A stretch of 64,000 bases of DNA from Balanoglossus misakiensis (Eukaryota > Hemichordata): positions 1,054,001-1,118,000 of the forward strand of contig CM082580.2 of NCBI GenBank assembly GCA_040954595.2, given 5' to 3'. Numbering within the stretch: the first letter of the stretch is position 1; every line of letters starts with the position of its first letter. The position numbers and the translations under genes are program-made. The notes beneath the pieces were generated by a model. That model ran no database searches. It had not been told where the DNA came from and saw only the letters and a list, made by a program, of their open reading frames with translations. This document shows positions 38,949-48,539 of this stretch, piece after piece.

Positions 38949-39283
38949 CTATGTTCTGTCACAAAAAATCTGAAATTCCTCTTGCAAGCCAGTAAGTTGA
39001 GCCTTAAGGTCACCATTAATTTTGTCAATATGATCAGCTTTATCTTCAGTACATTCCAAACATTTTGTGACAGCTTCTAGTAAACATTTTTGGACTGTTT
39101 CTGTATCTAAGGGACAGTGCTGGGTATTATGGGTTTCACCCCTCTGATTCAAAAAGGAATTGACAAGACATCTAAACATACGTTCCCAAATTTGTGTTGG
39201 GAAGCGATGAGTTAGCTTGAAATTTGTACACTGAACTAGGGTTTCCGAAGTTCCCCCTTTATGATTGAACCCTGCCAGATGTT
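38949..39283 (-). pseudogene. downstream half of the GDGKT region
   Basis: Continues the frame of 40443-40088 across the TTAA insertion. After WDADL, the reading resumes as KHLAGFNHKGGTSETLVQC, then a NFKLTHRFPTQIWERMF segment, a Cys-rich stretch and GLQEEFQIFCDRT before a stop at 38949. The seamless frame across one TTAA shows that the insertion is younger than the coding sequence. Confidence 0.62.
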
Positions 39284-39287
39284 TTAA

Positions 39288-40083
39288 GATGGGTCCCTAG
39301 GATCTTTTTGCTCGTTGCTATGGGCCTTTATAGGACATTACACCCCGATTTGGACTAAGCCGTTTTCAGAGTCTAACAAGGGGCTGGTAACTAGTTGAAA
39401 ATCTGCACGATTGTGAGCGCGCGCCCCCTGACGCCATTGATATGCAAATTAGCTAGGTCAAATTTCAAAAGCCTAAGGCTTTTTATTCCGTGACCTCAAA
39501 AACGAACTTGATACGTATTCATTAGTTGCTTGAACCAGGGAAGATCGTGACGGATTTTGTTTTCGAATATTATCGTTGTATCCTACGATTTCAGCATACC
39601 CGTACCACATCTGAAAAAGTCATCGATTTTGGGTGTTTTTGGACGCACTCTTCCACCGGTATCGCTTCTTAGCACGACGAAAACAGAAAAAAACGATCCG
39701 TCACACTGTGCAGAAGTACGTTCTCAACAAGCAGGTCAAATTTGACTGGCGTACGTGGCCTATGAAAAAAGCCTTAGGGATTTTCGTGAACGGTACAAAA
39801 TCTCTGTGTACAAAACATTGGATTTTTAGCGTTCGATCCAGTTACTGTGGTTACAGGACGCGCACGCTATCGCTGACCGCTGCTTTGCCGTATTAGCGTG
39901 GCGGCCTATGGCCGGGCGGTAGCTGCCGTAAACATACTCGGACATGGGGTGTGCACACAATCGTGCAGATTTTCAACTAGTTACCAGCCCCTTGTTAGAC
40001 TCTGAAAACGGCTTAGTCCAAATCGGGGTGTAATGTCCTATAAAGGCCCATAGCAACGAGCAAAAAGATCCCAGGGACCCATC
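39288..40083. mobile_element. TTAA-flanked 796-bp element with long inverted repeats
   Basis: The outer roughly 125 bp at each end (39288-39413 and 39957-40083) are almost perfect inverted copies starting GATGGGTCCCT. TTAA occurs on both sides (39284-39287 and 40084-40087), the target used by piggyBac and a few other superfamilies. The interior has no transposase. It interrupts the GDGKT frame of the 11-kb element. Confidence 0.88.
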
Positions 40084-40087
40084 TTAA

Positions 40088-40443
40088 GTCAGCATCCCAG
40101 AATATTTTCATGATGACTGGTTGGTAATTTTTTAGAGTATGCCAGTCTCCGATAAAAGGCTGCAACCAGTCTAAATCTGCACCATACATGTCTTTTAACT
40201 TTATCAGGTGATGGAAAGTTTTCCCATCACCAACCACAACCAGGTATTTTATTCTTACACCAACTCTGAATGTAACATATACAGCTTATTGATAATGTTA
40301 TGGACAGTTTCAATAGAGTCTGCGTGTTCACTTGATATGCCCAAATAAATGACATTTGAGCATTCACTGTCATTACTGTTAGCAGTTGTTGCTAATGTTG
40401 ATTTAAAATCCCCAAATACTGTTTCTATATCAGCTCTGTGCAT
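40088..40443 (-). pseudogene. GDGKT region of the 11-kb element
   Basis: It starts with MHRADIETVFGDFKSTLA and YLGISSEHADSIETVHNI. After a one-base frameshift near 40260 it continues as KYLVVVGDGKTFHHLIKLKD, then DLDWLQPFIGDWHTLKNYQP and FWDADL, where the TTAA element interrupts. GDGKT followed by GDWH is a recurring pair in this element family as I remember it. A P-loop would need GxxxxGK[ST], which is not present, so ATP binding should not be assumed. Confidence 0.6.
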
Positions 40444-40610
40444 TGTATTTTTTGTAGAGCAAAAATGAATGCGTCAGAAAACAGTTCTGACCAAGCAATG
40501 GCTTCTCCTTGTTTAATGTCAAAATCTGACAGCGAAATTGATGACTGTGGTTGATGTTGTCTCAGTAGAGGTGGTTTAATTAAATACTACATCATCATGA
40601 ACAGTATCAT

Positions 40611-42323
40611 ATGATAAACCTGGGGGTTTTATGTGGGAGCAACAGCCTATAAAATCCCTTGGGGTTTTCTTTGGATACGATCGACTGAAATGTCTACTTT
40701 TGAAATGGGAAAAGAAAATTGAAAGGCTTAAAAGCGTGCTCAACATCTGGTCACGACGTAAGCTGAGCCTTTATGGCAAAATTACGGTTTTAAAGTCTTT
40801 GGCACTGCCCACAATTTACTACCTTATGCTTAATCTTGGTGCTTTTGAAACGTGGCTCACGAATATCAACCGTCTTATTTTCAAATTTCTGTGGAATGAC
40901 AAGCCAGACAAAATCAAAAGGCTCACACTCATTGCCCCTTATGATTGCGGGGGACTAAACATGCCTGACATTTTTGCCATCCATGACGCCTTTTGTTCAT
41001 CATGGGTTCGTAGATTATGTGACAATTCCTCTGCCAAATGGAAGGCCTTGCCACTGCATTGGCTCGGGCACTATGGTCCAGATTTTCTTATTTTTCATTT
41101 CAATTTTAGCAACATTTCCTGTTTCCCATTTCTCGAGAGAATTCCCTTTTTCTATAAACAAGTAATTTCAGCTTGGCATAGTGCAAAAGGTGGTTGCGTC
41201 ACTTTCTCCAAACTCAGTAATTTAGATGTGCGTAATCAAATTATCTGGGGTAATGTCAACATTTCAGATAATGGTAAGACTCTTTTTTTCCCTGGTTGGA
41301 TTCACTCAAATATTATCTATGTCCAGGACATTGTCGATACCAACGGCGATTTTCTTCCACCTACACTGTTGTTACAAAAACTCGAGAATAAGTCAAATTG
41401 GATAGTTGAATGGATGAAGTTGCGGAATCTTATTCCCAGAGAATGGAAGTCTGTGTTGAAAGGTACTCAGTTGCATCAGATGCGTAGAGAAAAGAATTTT
41501 CTTCATGTCAATGGAAAAGTTTTTGTTTTACCTAATGATCTGTCTCGCCTTACTTCAAAATTTTTTACAGTATTTTTGTGCAAAATCGTTTTATTCGTCC
41601 ATATTGTGAAAATACATGGAATCGTCGTTTGACCATGACTACTCCACTACAGTGGAGAACTATATGGGTTAACCAAACGACTGGATTGTGTTGTGATAGG
41701 AAACTTGCTGAATTTAACTTTAAGATTATGCATAACATTTTGCCATGTGGCATCAATCTTTTAAGATGGAAAATTAGTAAAAATGATCTATGTTGTCTTT
41801 GAAATGTAACTGATTCTTATGAGCATCTATTTTTAAAATGTCAACGTTTAGGGGATTTTTGGCAGCGTTTATCTGCTTTGCTCAGCAAACTTGGCATATG
41901 TCAAGAGGTCGACTTAGAAACTATTATTCTTGGTTACAAAACTATGTACAGTCATCCTCTTTATAGATTTGTAAACATTGTCATTACTATTGCAAAGTAT
42001 TGTGTATTCGCTTCATGGGTCCATTTACAACATGATATTAACAGCATTAGAGCAAAAACCAATTTCGATATATTTTACAGATATCTACAATTTATGCACC
42101 AAATACTCAAAAGGAATAATAATCTAGATTTCACCCATTATTGGAAGAAAATCCTTGCTTCCGTCTGAGATGTAATTATTTTGTTAAACAAATGTACCTG
42201 GTGAATCTCTTTTTATATAGTATTATTTTTTATTTATTTATTTATTTATTTATTTCATCAAAACACGATTTATCTTTATGATACATGTAAGATTAAATGA
42301 ATGGAAATAAAAAAAAAAAAAAA
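40611..42323 (+). mobile_element. 5'-truncated L1-Tx1-like retrotransposon
   Basis: A 14-bp duplication (ATGAACAGTATCAT) lies at 40597-40610 and 42324-42337, and the insert ends in a poly-A run (about 42308-42324). The plus strand encodes the C-terminal end of a Tx1-like L1 reverse transcriptase protein: KSLGVFFGYDRLKCLLLKW, WSRRKLSLYGKITVLKSLA, LIFKFLWNDKPDKIKRLT, GGLNMPDIFAIHD, then the zinc-knuckle-like LLRWKISKNDLCCL and a CxxxH-type EHLFLKC. Lesions are a frameshift at a T run near 41570 and a TGA at 41800-41802. The endonuclease and catalytic RT core are absent, as expected for incomplete target-primed reverse transcription. A TTTA microsatellite lies at about 42228-42255. Confidence 0.9.
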
Positions 42324-43415
42324 ATGAACAGTATCATTGAATTTTTTCTCCGTAAATGTACAGGCTTTACTCACAGGTGCACTCAAACCTGTACCAGTAT
42401 TTTTTGAGATAGATCTGTCAACCATGATTTTAGTATTATTTCCACAAGGAAAATTGGCCAAAATTTTATTCATTTCAGAGTCTACTGTATTTTGTGAACA
42501 AAAGCCACTGTTTAATTCCTGACACCGTTCAAATGAATTCTTTGCATTTTCACTCACCAGACTATCTTTTCTTTTAATTAACTGCCTGTTAAGAAGCAAA
42601 TCATAATGGCCTGGTTGACCTGGCCTGTCTGGTGTGTACAAGAGACAGACAGGCTCAGTCTTGGAGAACACATCACCATCACCTCTTGCAAATATATCAT
42701 TCTGCTTGGTGTATATATGTCCTTCAAAGTATATATGATTGGCACGCATTATGTCTACTGTATCTGCTCTTAACTTGTCTGTGAATATTTTCTCTCGGTC
42801 AGCTAAAATTGGGTCAGAAGGGAGTCCATTAAGTAGACGATCACAATTTCGTAATGCAAAATCATTTCTCACAGAGATGCTCCTGAAAAAGCACCTTCCA
42901 TCACCATAAATGTTGATTAGCTGAAAATCTTTGACAGTTGAATGTTTGTCATGACTGCCAAAAACAATATCATCAATACTGTTCAGAATTGACTTTGATT
43001 TTGGTTGGACCATTCGATAAGAAGTACCGTGGAAACCTCTGTCCTTTGGATCAGCTCTAACAGCTGCATATTTAGCTGATTTATCAATATTGTCAATGGA
43101 AGTTAAACAAAATGCATTATTTGCAATATTTTCCTCTGTGAAATCAGCTGATGTTCTTTTGTTGATCACTCCCAACATGTATCTATGCAATGTATCTCCA
43201 GAACAAATAATACCAAATCAATTTAGAATTTTCACTAGAGTAGATGACTTACTATAACCTTCAACAATGTCAGCCAGGTAAGTATGCAATGGGTAAGTAC
43301 AATGATCAGAACAAATGAACAATAGCATACACACAAAAGAAACGCCTGAGGAATCATGCTCTACTCTCCATAGAGTGCCGGTCATAAAATCCATAGTTGT
43401 GTTTATTCCATACAA
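42324..43415 (-). pseudogene. OTU protease-like region of the 11-kb element
   Basis: One frame runs from about 43415 to the L1 insertion, broken only by TGA at 43220-43218 (between KILN and FGIICSGD, where CGA/Arg is likely). It contains CSDHCTYPLHTYLADIVEG, SADFTEENIANNAF, DNIDKSAKYAAV, RGFHGTSYRMVQPK and the OTU active-site block YGDGRCFFRSIS (D and C of the catalytic set). The partner histidine sits about 115 residues later in QPGHYDLLL. OTU enzymes are cysteine proteases, usually deubiquitinases. The frame is cut at FNDTVH by the L1 copy and resumes at 40596 as DDVVFN before a stop. Confidence 0.75.
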
Positions 43416-44323
43416 AGTTGGAGCTTTTTAATTTATTGCGTTCACTGTTGTTCAACGTTAAATATACAACAGTGTTCCATAACATAGGGTCAACCTCACT
43501 GACAATATATTCAACATCAAGTGTACTCAGATCAACATTGTTTGTTTTGCAGTAATTACTGAATTCTTGAGATTGCTGATAAATGCTGGCATTTAATTTC
43601 ACAGCCACCAAATCAAGCATTTTGAAAAAGTCAACGTCAACTTTACTCAAGTCTCTTACTTGCTTTTCAAGCCTCTCTATCTGTTTCTCAGCTTGCACAA
43701 CATACTGAGGATGTTCGACAAGTGCATTTTGGAGGGCAATAGTGAGATCTGAACCTGTTCGGTACAAAAAGGTGGAGAACTTTCTACTCACTTTTGATAC
43801 AACAGAAAGGTGAATTGGAAAATACACACATAGCAATTCCCGAATAAGCCAGCTATTAGGTTTTCTGTGGAATTCCACTCGTTGTAACTTGACATTGGGT
43901 CGCAAAGTCTGATATTCATTGTCTAAACAATCATTGAAATATTGCCTGACATCAAACAATAGAATGGCATGTTTTCTGAGGAGCACTTCTCCTAAAAAGA
44001 CAACAGTTTTCCAGCATGCAAAATTCACCAAGTCGTCGTCACAGCTGCATCCTTTATTGTAGCATTGTGACATATTTTTTAATTTCTTCAGCAAGTGCTA
44101 TATCACTCGACATAATTAAGCCTTGTTGAATACTACACCTGGCTTTTTCCGCTAAAGCAACAAATGTTTTATAACATTTCAAACAAATCAGGCTGTCTTG
44201 AGTAAGGGCAAATGGTGTGTTAGTTTGTTGGTGAAATGTTTGCACCATTTCAAAATCAGGGATTTTAAACAAATTGTTTGCCCGTGATAAGCACGAAGTA
44301 CACAAGGGATGGCTTTTTCTCAT
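43354..44323 (-). pseudogene. cysteine-rich N-terminal region of the 11-kb element
   Basis: It begins RKSHPLCTSCLSRANNLF, followed by SLICLKCYKTF, two CxxC pairs that look like a zinc-binding unit. A one-base shift in an A6 run near 44077 separates this from the second frame, which runs on through NKGCSCDDDLVNFACWKTV, RPNVKLQRVEFHRKPNSWL and a possible coiled-coil (QAEKQIERLEKQVRDLSKV) to about 43400. There a second shift joins it to the OTU-containing frame. No enzymatic motif seen. Confidence 0.6.
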
Positions 44324-44558
44324 AGCAAGGATGTAGTGACGTTGACACAGTGGAAATGATGAAACATCCTTTAAAACCTGAGTTGTCTATACTCAATTTT
44401 GTACACAGTCCTCCTCGCCTGAAATCAGCTCTATAATGTCGCGTAAAAAATGGCCTATTTTGCGACCCTTCAGCGGGGCCCACTCTAACAGCTACATGGT
44501 TTGAAGTACTTTCCCTCATTAACATATGTTAATGAGTACCGTGCGATCTGACTGTACA

Positions 44559-45255
44559 GACAGAATAACACACATCGAGAGATTAACAGGCAAACACTGG
44601 CTGACCCATAAGCGGCCAATGGCATGTGTACTGTACACACAGCAAATGGTCTCTTTAACAGATAGCCAGTTATGTAAACATGCAGTTACCAATCACTGTT
44701 ATTATTGACAAATTGCATCCAAGTCCAGACACAGGCTTGAATACAATGTTTAAACAATAACAACATTGCTTACCCAGCTTCACCGAGCTGAAATGATCGT
44801 TGACAACCAGAATAATACTGAATAAAAATTCAAAAATTACAGATACAGGACCTTTCGTTGCCCACATATTATATTACCGTGGTCTGTGCGTCGCATTTTA
44901 ATTGGTCAAGATGAACGACATCACTGACCACAAATACCCAGTAATGGTTTGTTTACATGCCCGTAAATCTGAATAGTAATATTAGCAAACAGTTCAGTGA
45001 ACACAACATTTTGCATAACACAAGTTCCGGGGCCCCAAGTCTTGTGTGTGGGACATTTTCAGAAATATTGACGGTTTTCTTGAGATTGTTGGTAATGTAA
45101 TGGAAATAAATGCAGGGCTCGGGCTCTAGCTAAGCTAAAATTAATGGGCTCGGAAGCCTCGCCCATGAATTTTTGGCTTTCCCCTCGCCCTTGCCCATAA
45201 ACAAACATTAATGGTCATGGCGTCGTGCATTATTTCTATATTGTGTTGATCTTAC
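44559..45255. other. intron of the decayed gene, no exon seen
   Basis: Between the right end of the 11-kb element and the EGF exon at 45256. Nothing recognisable. Confidence 0.5.
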
Positions 45256-45372
45256 CTGTACACTCTCCATTGACCAATCAATATTCCACAGCACAAGTGA
45301 AATAAAAAGAGCCTGCTGTATTCACACACTGGCCTTCACAAAGATCTGCTCTCTCCATATATTCATTGACAT
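45256..45372 (-). pseudogene. calcium-binding EGF exon with stop and two lost cysteines
   Basis: 117 nt, phase 1 to phase 1, with acceptor TTGATTTCAG and donor GTAAGA. It reads DVNEY where DVNEC is expected (TAT for TGT), then DLCEGQCVNTAGSFYFTC, where the Phe before Thr replaces the fourth cysteine (TTC for TGC). It continues AVEY, stop (TGA, probably from CGA), LVNGECT. The Glu in AVEY stands where glycine is usual. Four independent single-base lesions in one exon with intact borders show that this copy of the domain is dead. Confidence 0.85.
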
Positions 45373-46628
45373 CTGAAATCAAAGATAGTTATTATTATTT
45401 ATTTATTTTATTATTATTTATTTCCTAACAAATGTAATACACATACATCTTCTACAGAAAATAATAAAATTAGAAAACAAGTGAAAGCTTAAAGGATAAA
45501 AAATTACACTTAAAAACCCCAAACAAACAGAAACAGTTCTGAAAGACAATCCCTATAAACCAAAAAAAGCAATGGAATGAAATAGTGCTGAATAAAAAGA
45601 CGAGTCTTTAAACCCCTTTGAAAACTGTCAATAGATCCAGCATTGTGGATAGAAGGTGCACAAACACTGAATCCTATTTAGCCATATGCCTTGTCAGTGT
45701 TCGAAATTCATAGGAAATATCAAGCAGTCATTGTTTCTTTTAATTGCAATACATGAACCTGGGAAAGTCTAAAAGATGCCATGATACCACTAGTCAACTC
45801 CCACGCTAAATTCAACCTGTCTGTCGGACTGGTAACATTTTATTTTTACCAGTCCTACAGAAAAACAACCAGTCTCGGACTGTCGGACAGGCTTTATTTC
45901 GTACACTGGCCTTGTTAAGTTTTGAAATGCTCATTCATGGTGATGAGTTATCAAGAATATACCCGTTAAAAATTACTGTACCCTCAGAGAAGCATTTTGT
46001 AATGTCTTTAAAATGAGATGAAAACTATATGAATTTTCTAAGTGTATATTTATTCTTTGCAGAGGTAATTTATTTAGCTATAGGTTGATAATTTATGCTA
46101 ATTTCATTAAATTATGCAAATAAGTAGTGAAAATACTTGTACATGAATATATCAGACAGTCTTATAGTATCGTGTGAGGTTGATGACACATATTCTTAAC
46201 CACATATTTCTTGATCAATTAATTGTTTTTACACCAAAGTCCTCAATATCCATGGCGATCCCTTTCTAGGAATTTTAACACTCTCTATCATTCTCATTTT
46301 AACAAAATCCCCTGAAACTTGTGTACCCTGTCAGCAAAACTTTGTCTGATTTTTAAAATACAGATTACTTTTTCTCCCTTGCAAACAAATTTTCAAAGAT
46401 AAGTTTTCACATTTGTTAATTTGTTTATATTATGCATAATTATAATTGGAAAAATTCTGAGATACAATTTCAACAAACATGTGTTCAGTACGAGTGTGCG
46501 GTTGATTTCAAATTTTAAAATGTGTGCAATGGACAGACAGGATGTGTGTTTAGCTGATTGTAACCGTAGCAATATACAATCCCCAAACAATGTAGCCACA
46601 GAAGATATCAATATCCACAGTTACATAC
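45373..46628. other. intron, AT-rich with ATTT microsatellite
   Basis: A TTATT/TATTT tract lies at about 45390-45425. The following 600 bp may be an old LINE tail, but no motif could be read. No exon seen. Confidence 0.45.
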
Positions 46629-46751
46629 CGGCACATGCATGGCCATCCTCCAGCAGATAGAATCCTGGTCTGCAAGTGCAGAGATAACTACCATGGGTAT
46701 TCTGACAATAGTGTTGACATGCATATCCACCACTGTGACATTCATTCATAT
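46629..46751 (-). pseudogene. calcium-binding EGF exon, intact
   Basis: 123 nt, phase 1 to phase 1, between acceptor TTACCCTCCAG and donor GTATGT. It reads DMNECHSGGYACQHYCQN, then HGSYLCTCRPGFYLLEDG and a final HACA. All six cysteines, the calcium-binding D-x-N-E and the Asn/aromatic pair are present. It is the best-preserved domain of the gene and fixes the family as EGF_CA/cEGF-like. Confidence 0.85.
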
Positions 46752-46999
46752 CTGGAGGGTAAGAAGAAATTAGAAATTATTTACAAGCATTGAATTCACT
46801 TTAATTCCTTGGATTAAAAATACAGAAAAAATAGCCAACAGCTACTACAGCTAACTTAGCAAAAATGTCGACAAAATTTTACAGTGACACTGGCGTACTC
46901 TGCCACTGATATGAGGATATAAGAAAGGGAACTGGAATATTTTTTCCTCTGTATAATCAAATTAACAGTAAATGACTGCCATGGCAACATAACAGATGT

Positions 47000-47336
47000 T
47001 ACAGTCAAACCCGTGTTAGGTGCCACCTCTATATAGTGGCTACTCTGTTACAGTCCATATACATTGTGTTAGGTATTGGTATTTACTGTTATGTATAAAT
47101 TTGCAGTGTACGAGGCTGAACGAGTGAGCATGTGCAGTTGGCAATAAAAAAACAGCATGGCTGTCTAGTTTGTACACACATGTCCTGTGTCGTCTAATCA
47201 CTCTGGTATAAGCCCACAATAATATAGCAATATATTACACATTGCACATTAAATGACCTGACTGTAGAGGCCACCTTTCTATAAAGGCCAGTTAGGAAAG
47301 TCCCCTGTCTGGCCAGTATAGACAGGTTTGACTGTA
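47000..47336. mobile_element. MITE, CAGTCAAACCTG family, next to a splice donor
   Basis: Left end TACAGTCAAACCCGT and right end GACAGGTTTGACTGTA are inverted and flanked by TA. On the minus strand the insertion lies immediately after the donor of exon 47525-47342: the TA supplies donor positions +6 and +7. Confidence 0.78.
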
Positions 47337-47341
47337 CCTAC

Positions 47342-47525
47342 CTCTTTGTGGCTGTGAATCTGTACCTGGCCATCTCTCCTGTGGCTGTGAGTTGATAGAA
47401 TTCACAGCAGCAATTGGTGGCATCTTACTGAACTGACTAGCATTTGCCATTTGCATGACACCCTCTGTGGCTTTCAGTGCAGCAGCTGGTGCCTGCTGGG
47501 AAGTCATCTTTGGAGGTGAAGTTGC
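47342..47525 (-). pseudogene. Q-rich exon, open, joins the first EGF exon
   Basis: 184 nt with acceptor TTTTTGGACAG and donor GTAGGT. It starts in phase 0 (ATSPPKMTSQQAPAAALKAT), continues through ANASQFSKMPPIAAVNSIN to SQPQR, and leaves in phase 1. The last G plus AT of the next exon makes Asp, giving the DMNEC start of the EGF domain. The frame itself has no lesion; it is labelled as part of the decayed gene. Confidence 0.7.
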
Positions 47526-47951
47526 CTGTCCAAAAAGATTAACAAACCTAGTTAATATGGAGCATTATCAAGGCCAGTATTCAAAACCCCATTTTTAATT
47601 CATGACTGCAATTTTTGATTCGATGTTGAGCTTGCAACTCTCAAAGTCCTATTTTCAACACACATTTGGATGGGATTGAGTTTTAGGGCTTATCAACATT
47701 AATCACATTAAAAATTGAATTTGATTACTGAGTCTGTGGCATTATCCAAAAAAGTCTTAGCATTTACAGAGTGGGTTTCTAGCAACCAAAACAGAAGTTT
47801 TGAATTTGTTTTGAAACAATAGTCAACTGTAAAGATAATGGTTAGACAAGGCTATGTGAAACAGTCATAAAAAGCTTTCAATTCACAGGATGGGTAACTA
47901 GAAACGGCTATTTTATTATATAATAAAGTAGAAGGTAGACCACAACTGTAC

Positions 47952-48213
47952 CTGGGTGATGAAAATTGTCTCAATGGGATAAATGAAACAGTCACATTTG
48001 GTTGTTGTGTCCTGTTTGCTGTGACAGCGGATACTGGTTGGTTGGGTAAACTGGTAGGCTGACCAAAAGGCATTGATGACCTTTGACCTTGGCCCTGCAT
48101 CTGGGGCTGACTTGGTTGAGTCAATTACTGTTGAGAGGATGACAGTTGTTGTGGAGACTGACTTCCAATTTGACTTGGTTGTCCAAGTGACAGATGACTT
48201 GTTGGTGCGGCAC
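47952..48213 (-). pseudogene. Q/S-rich exon with internal TAA
   Basis: It starts after acceptor TTTTTACTACAG, phase 1. It reads AAPTSHLSLGQPSQIGSQSP and QQLSSSQQ, then TAA at 48127-48125, then LTQPSQPQMQGQGQRSSMPF, a PTSLPNQPVSAVTANRTQQ segment and VSFIPLRQFSSP to a donor CCCAG/GTACAG. The TAA stands in a Gln run and is one step from CAA. The donor leaves phase 2, which does not fit the phase-0 start of exon 47525-47342. Either a weaker donor is used (AAT/GTGACT would be in phase 0), an exon is missing between, or there is a further lesion. Confidence 0.58.
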
Positions 48214-48245
48214 CTGTAGTAAAAATATTTAGTTGATTTATTTAT

Positions 48246-48441
48246 ATACTGTAAAACGGGAAATTTCTGTGACAGGAAATGTTTGCAATATCAATAGAGA
48301 CAACTGTTATGCTACACTTAAATTTTGCTTTCTTATATTTCACTAACTGCACCAATATCCCTGAAAAACATTTTTACGTGACTTTTAATTTGCATTTTTT
48401 GGTTCTCGCGAAGTTCACAATAATTTCCTGTTTGACAGTAA
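48246..48441. mobile_element. MITE, TACTGTAAAAC family
   Basis: Left end TACTGTAAAACGGGAAATTT and right end TTTCCTGTTTGACAGTAA are inverted, with the same family layout as 25803-26016. Confidence 0.65.
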
Positions 48442-48539
48442 TTCATCTATTGCAAACAAAGAAAATATGTCTACCTAGGATAGAATGACTGGAACAGGTG
48501 CAGATCACTAGTATACAAAGCCAGTTCCTCCAAAACAAT

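Larger units (their letters stand above)
33585..44554 (-). mobile_element. 11-kb multi-domain DNA element with terminal inverted repeats
   Basis: The ends carry CAGTCAGATCGCACGGT in inverted orientation (33585-33601 and 44538-44554). The match extends to about 30 bp (CTCATT and ATATG are shared), and TACA flanks both sides (33581-33584 and 44555-44558) as a likely target duplication. Coding pieces all read on the minus strand and follow each other as in one large protein or a few proteins: cysteine-rich N-terminal region, OTU protease-like region, GDGKT region, ALDEAHE region, PIN/XPG-like region, CXC-like cluster. From memory, this set of motifs resembles large uncharacterised proteins repeated many times in amphioxus and cnidarian genomes. 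Superfamily not assigned; I did not identify a catalytic DDE triad. The copy is dead: frameshifts at A6 and T6 runs, several stops and three foreign insertions. Confidence 0.72.
26502..48213 (-). pseudogene. glutamine-rich/EGF gene, decayed, eight exons seen
   Basis: Eight exons in one orientation have good splice signals. In transcript order they are 48213-47952 (Q/S-rich), 47525-47342 (Q-rich), EGF exons 46751-46629, 45372-45256, 32715-32596 and 30739-30630, then Q-rich 28561-28310 and 26750-26502. Phases agree at every junction that can be tested except the first: the first exon's donor leaves phase 2 while the next exon starts in phase 0. In-frame stops occur in four exons (TAA at 48127-48125, TGA in 45372-45256, TAA at 28393-28391, TAA at 26639-26637), and two EGF exons have lost cysteines. 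Keeping splice sites while losing the frame fits a non-processed, fairly recent pseudogene. The 5' end was not found. I cannot name the family. Calcium-binding EGF repeats usually belong to secreted matrix proteins, while the Q-rich ends look like low-complexity linkers or coactivator segments. Confidence 0.7.

Noticed and set aside
40088-40237. P-loop ATPase from GDGKT
   Set aside because: The full GxxxxGK[ST] pattern is absent.
26502-48213. A variant genetic code with TAA read as Gln
   Set aside because: TAA and TGA both interrupt frames, other genes in the window end normally at TAA, and the same gene has lost structural cysteines. Decay explains all of it.
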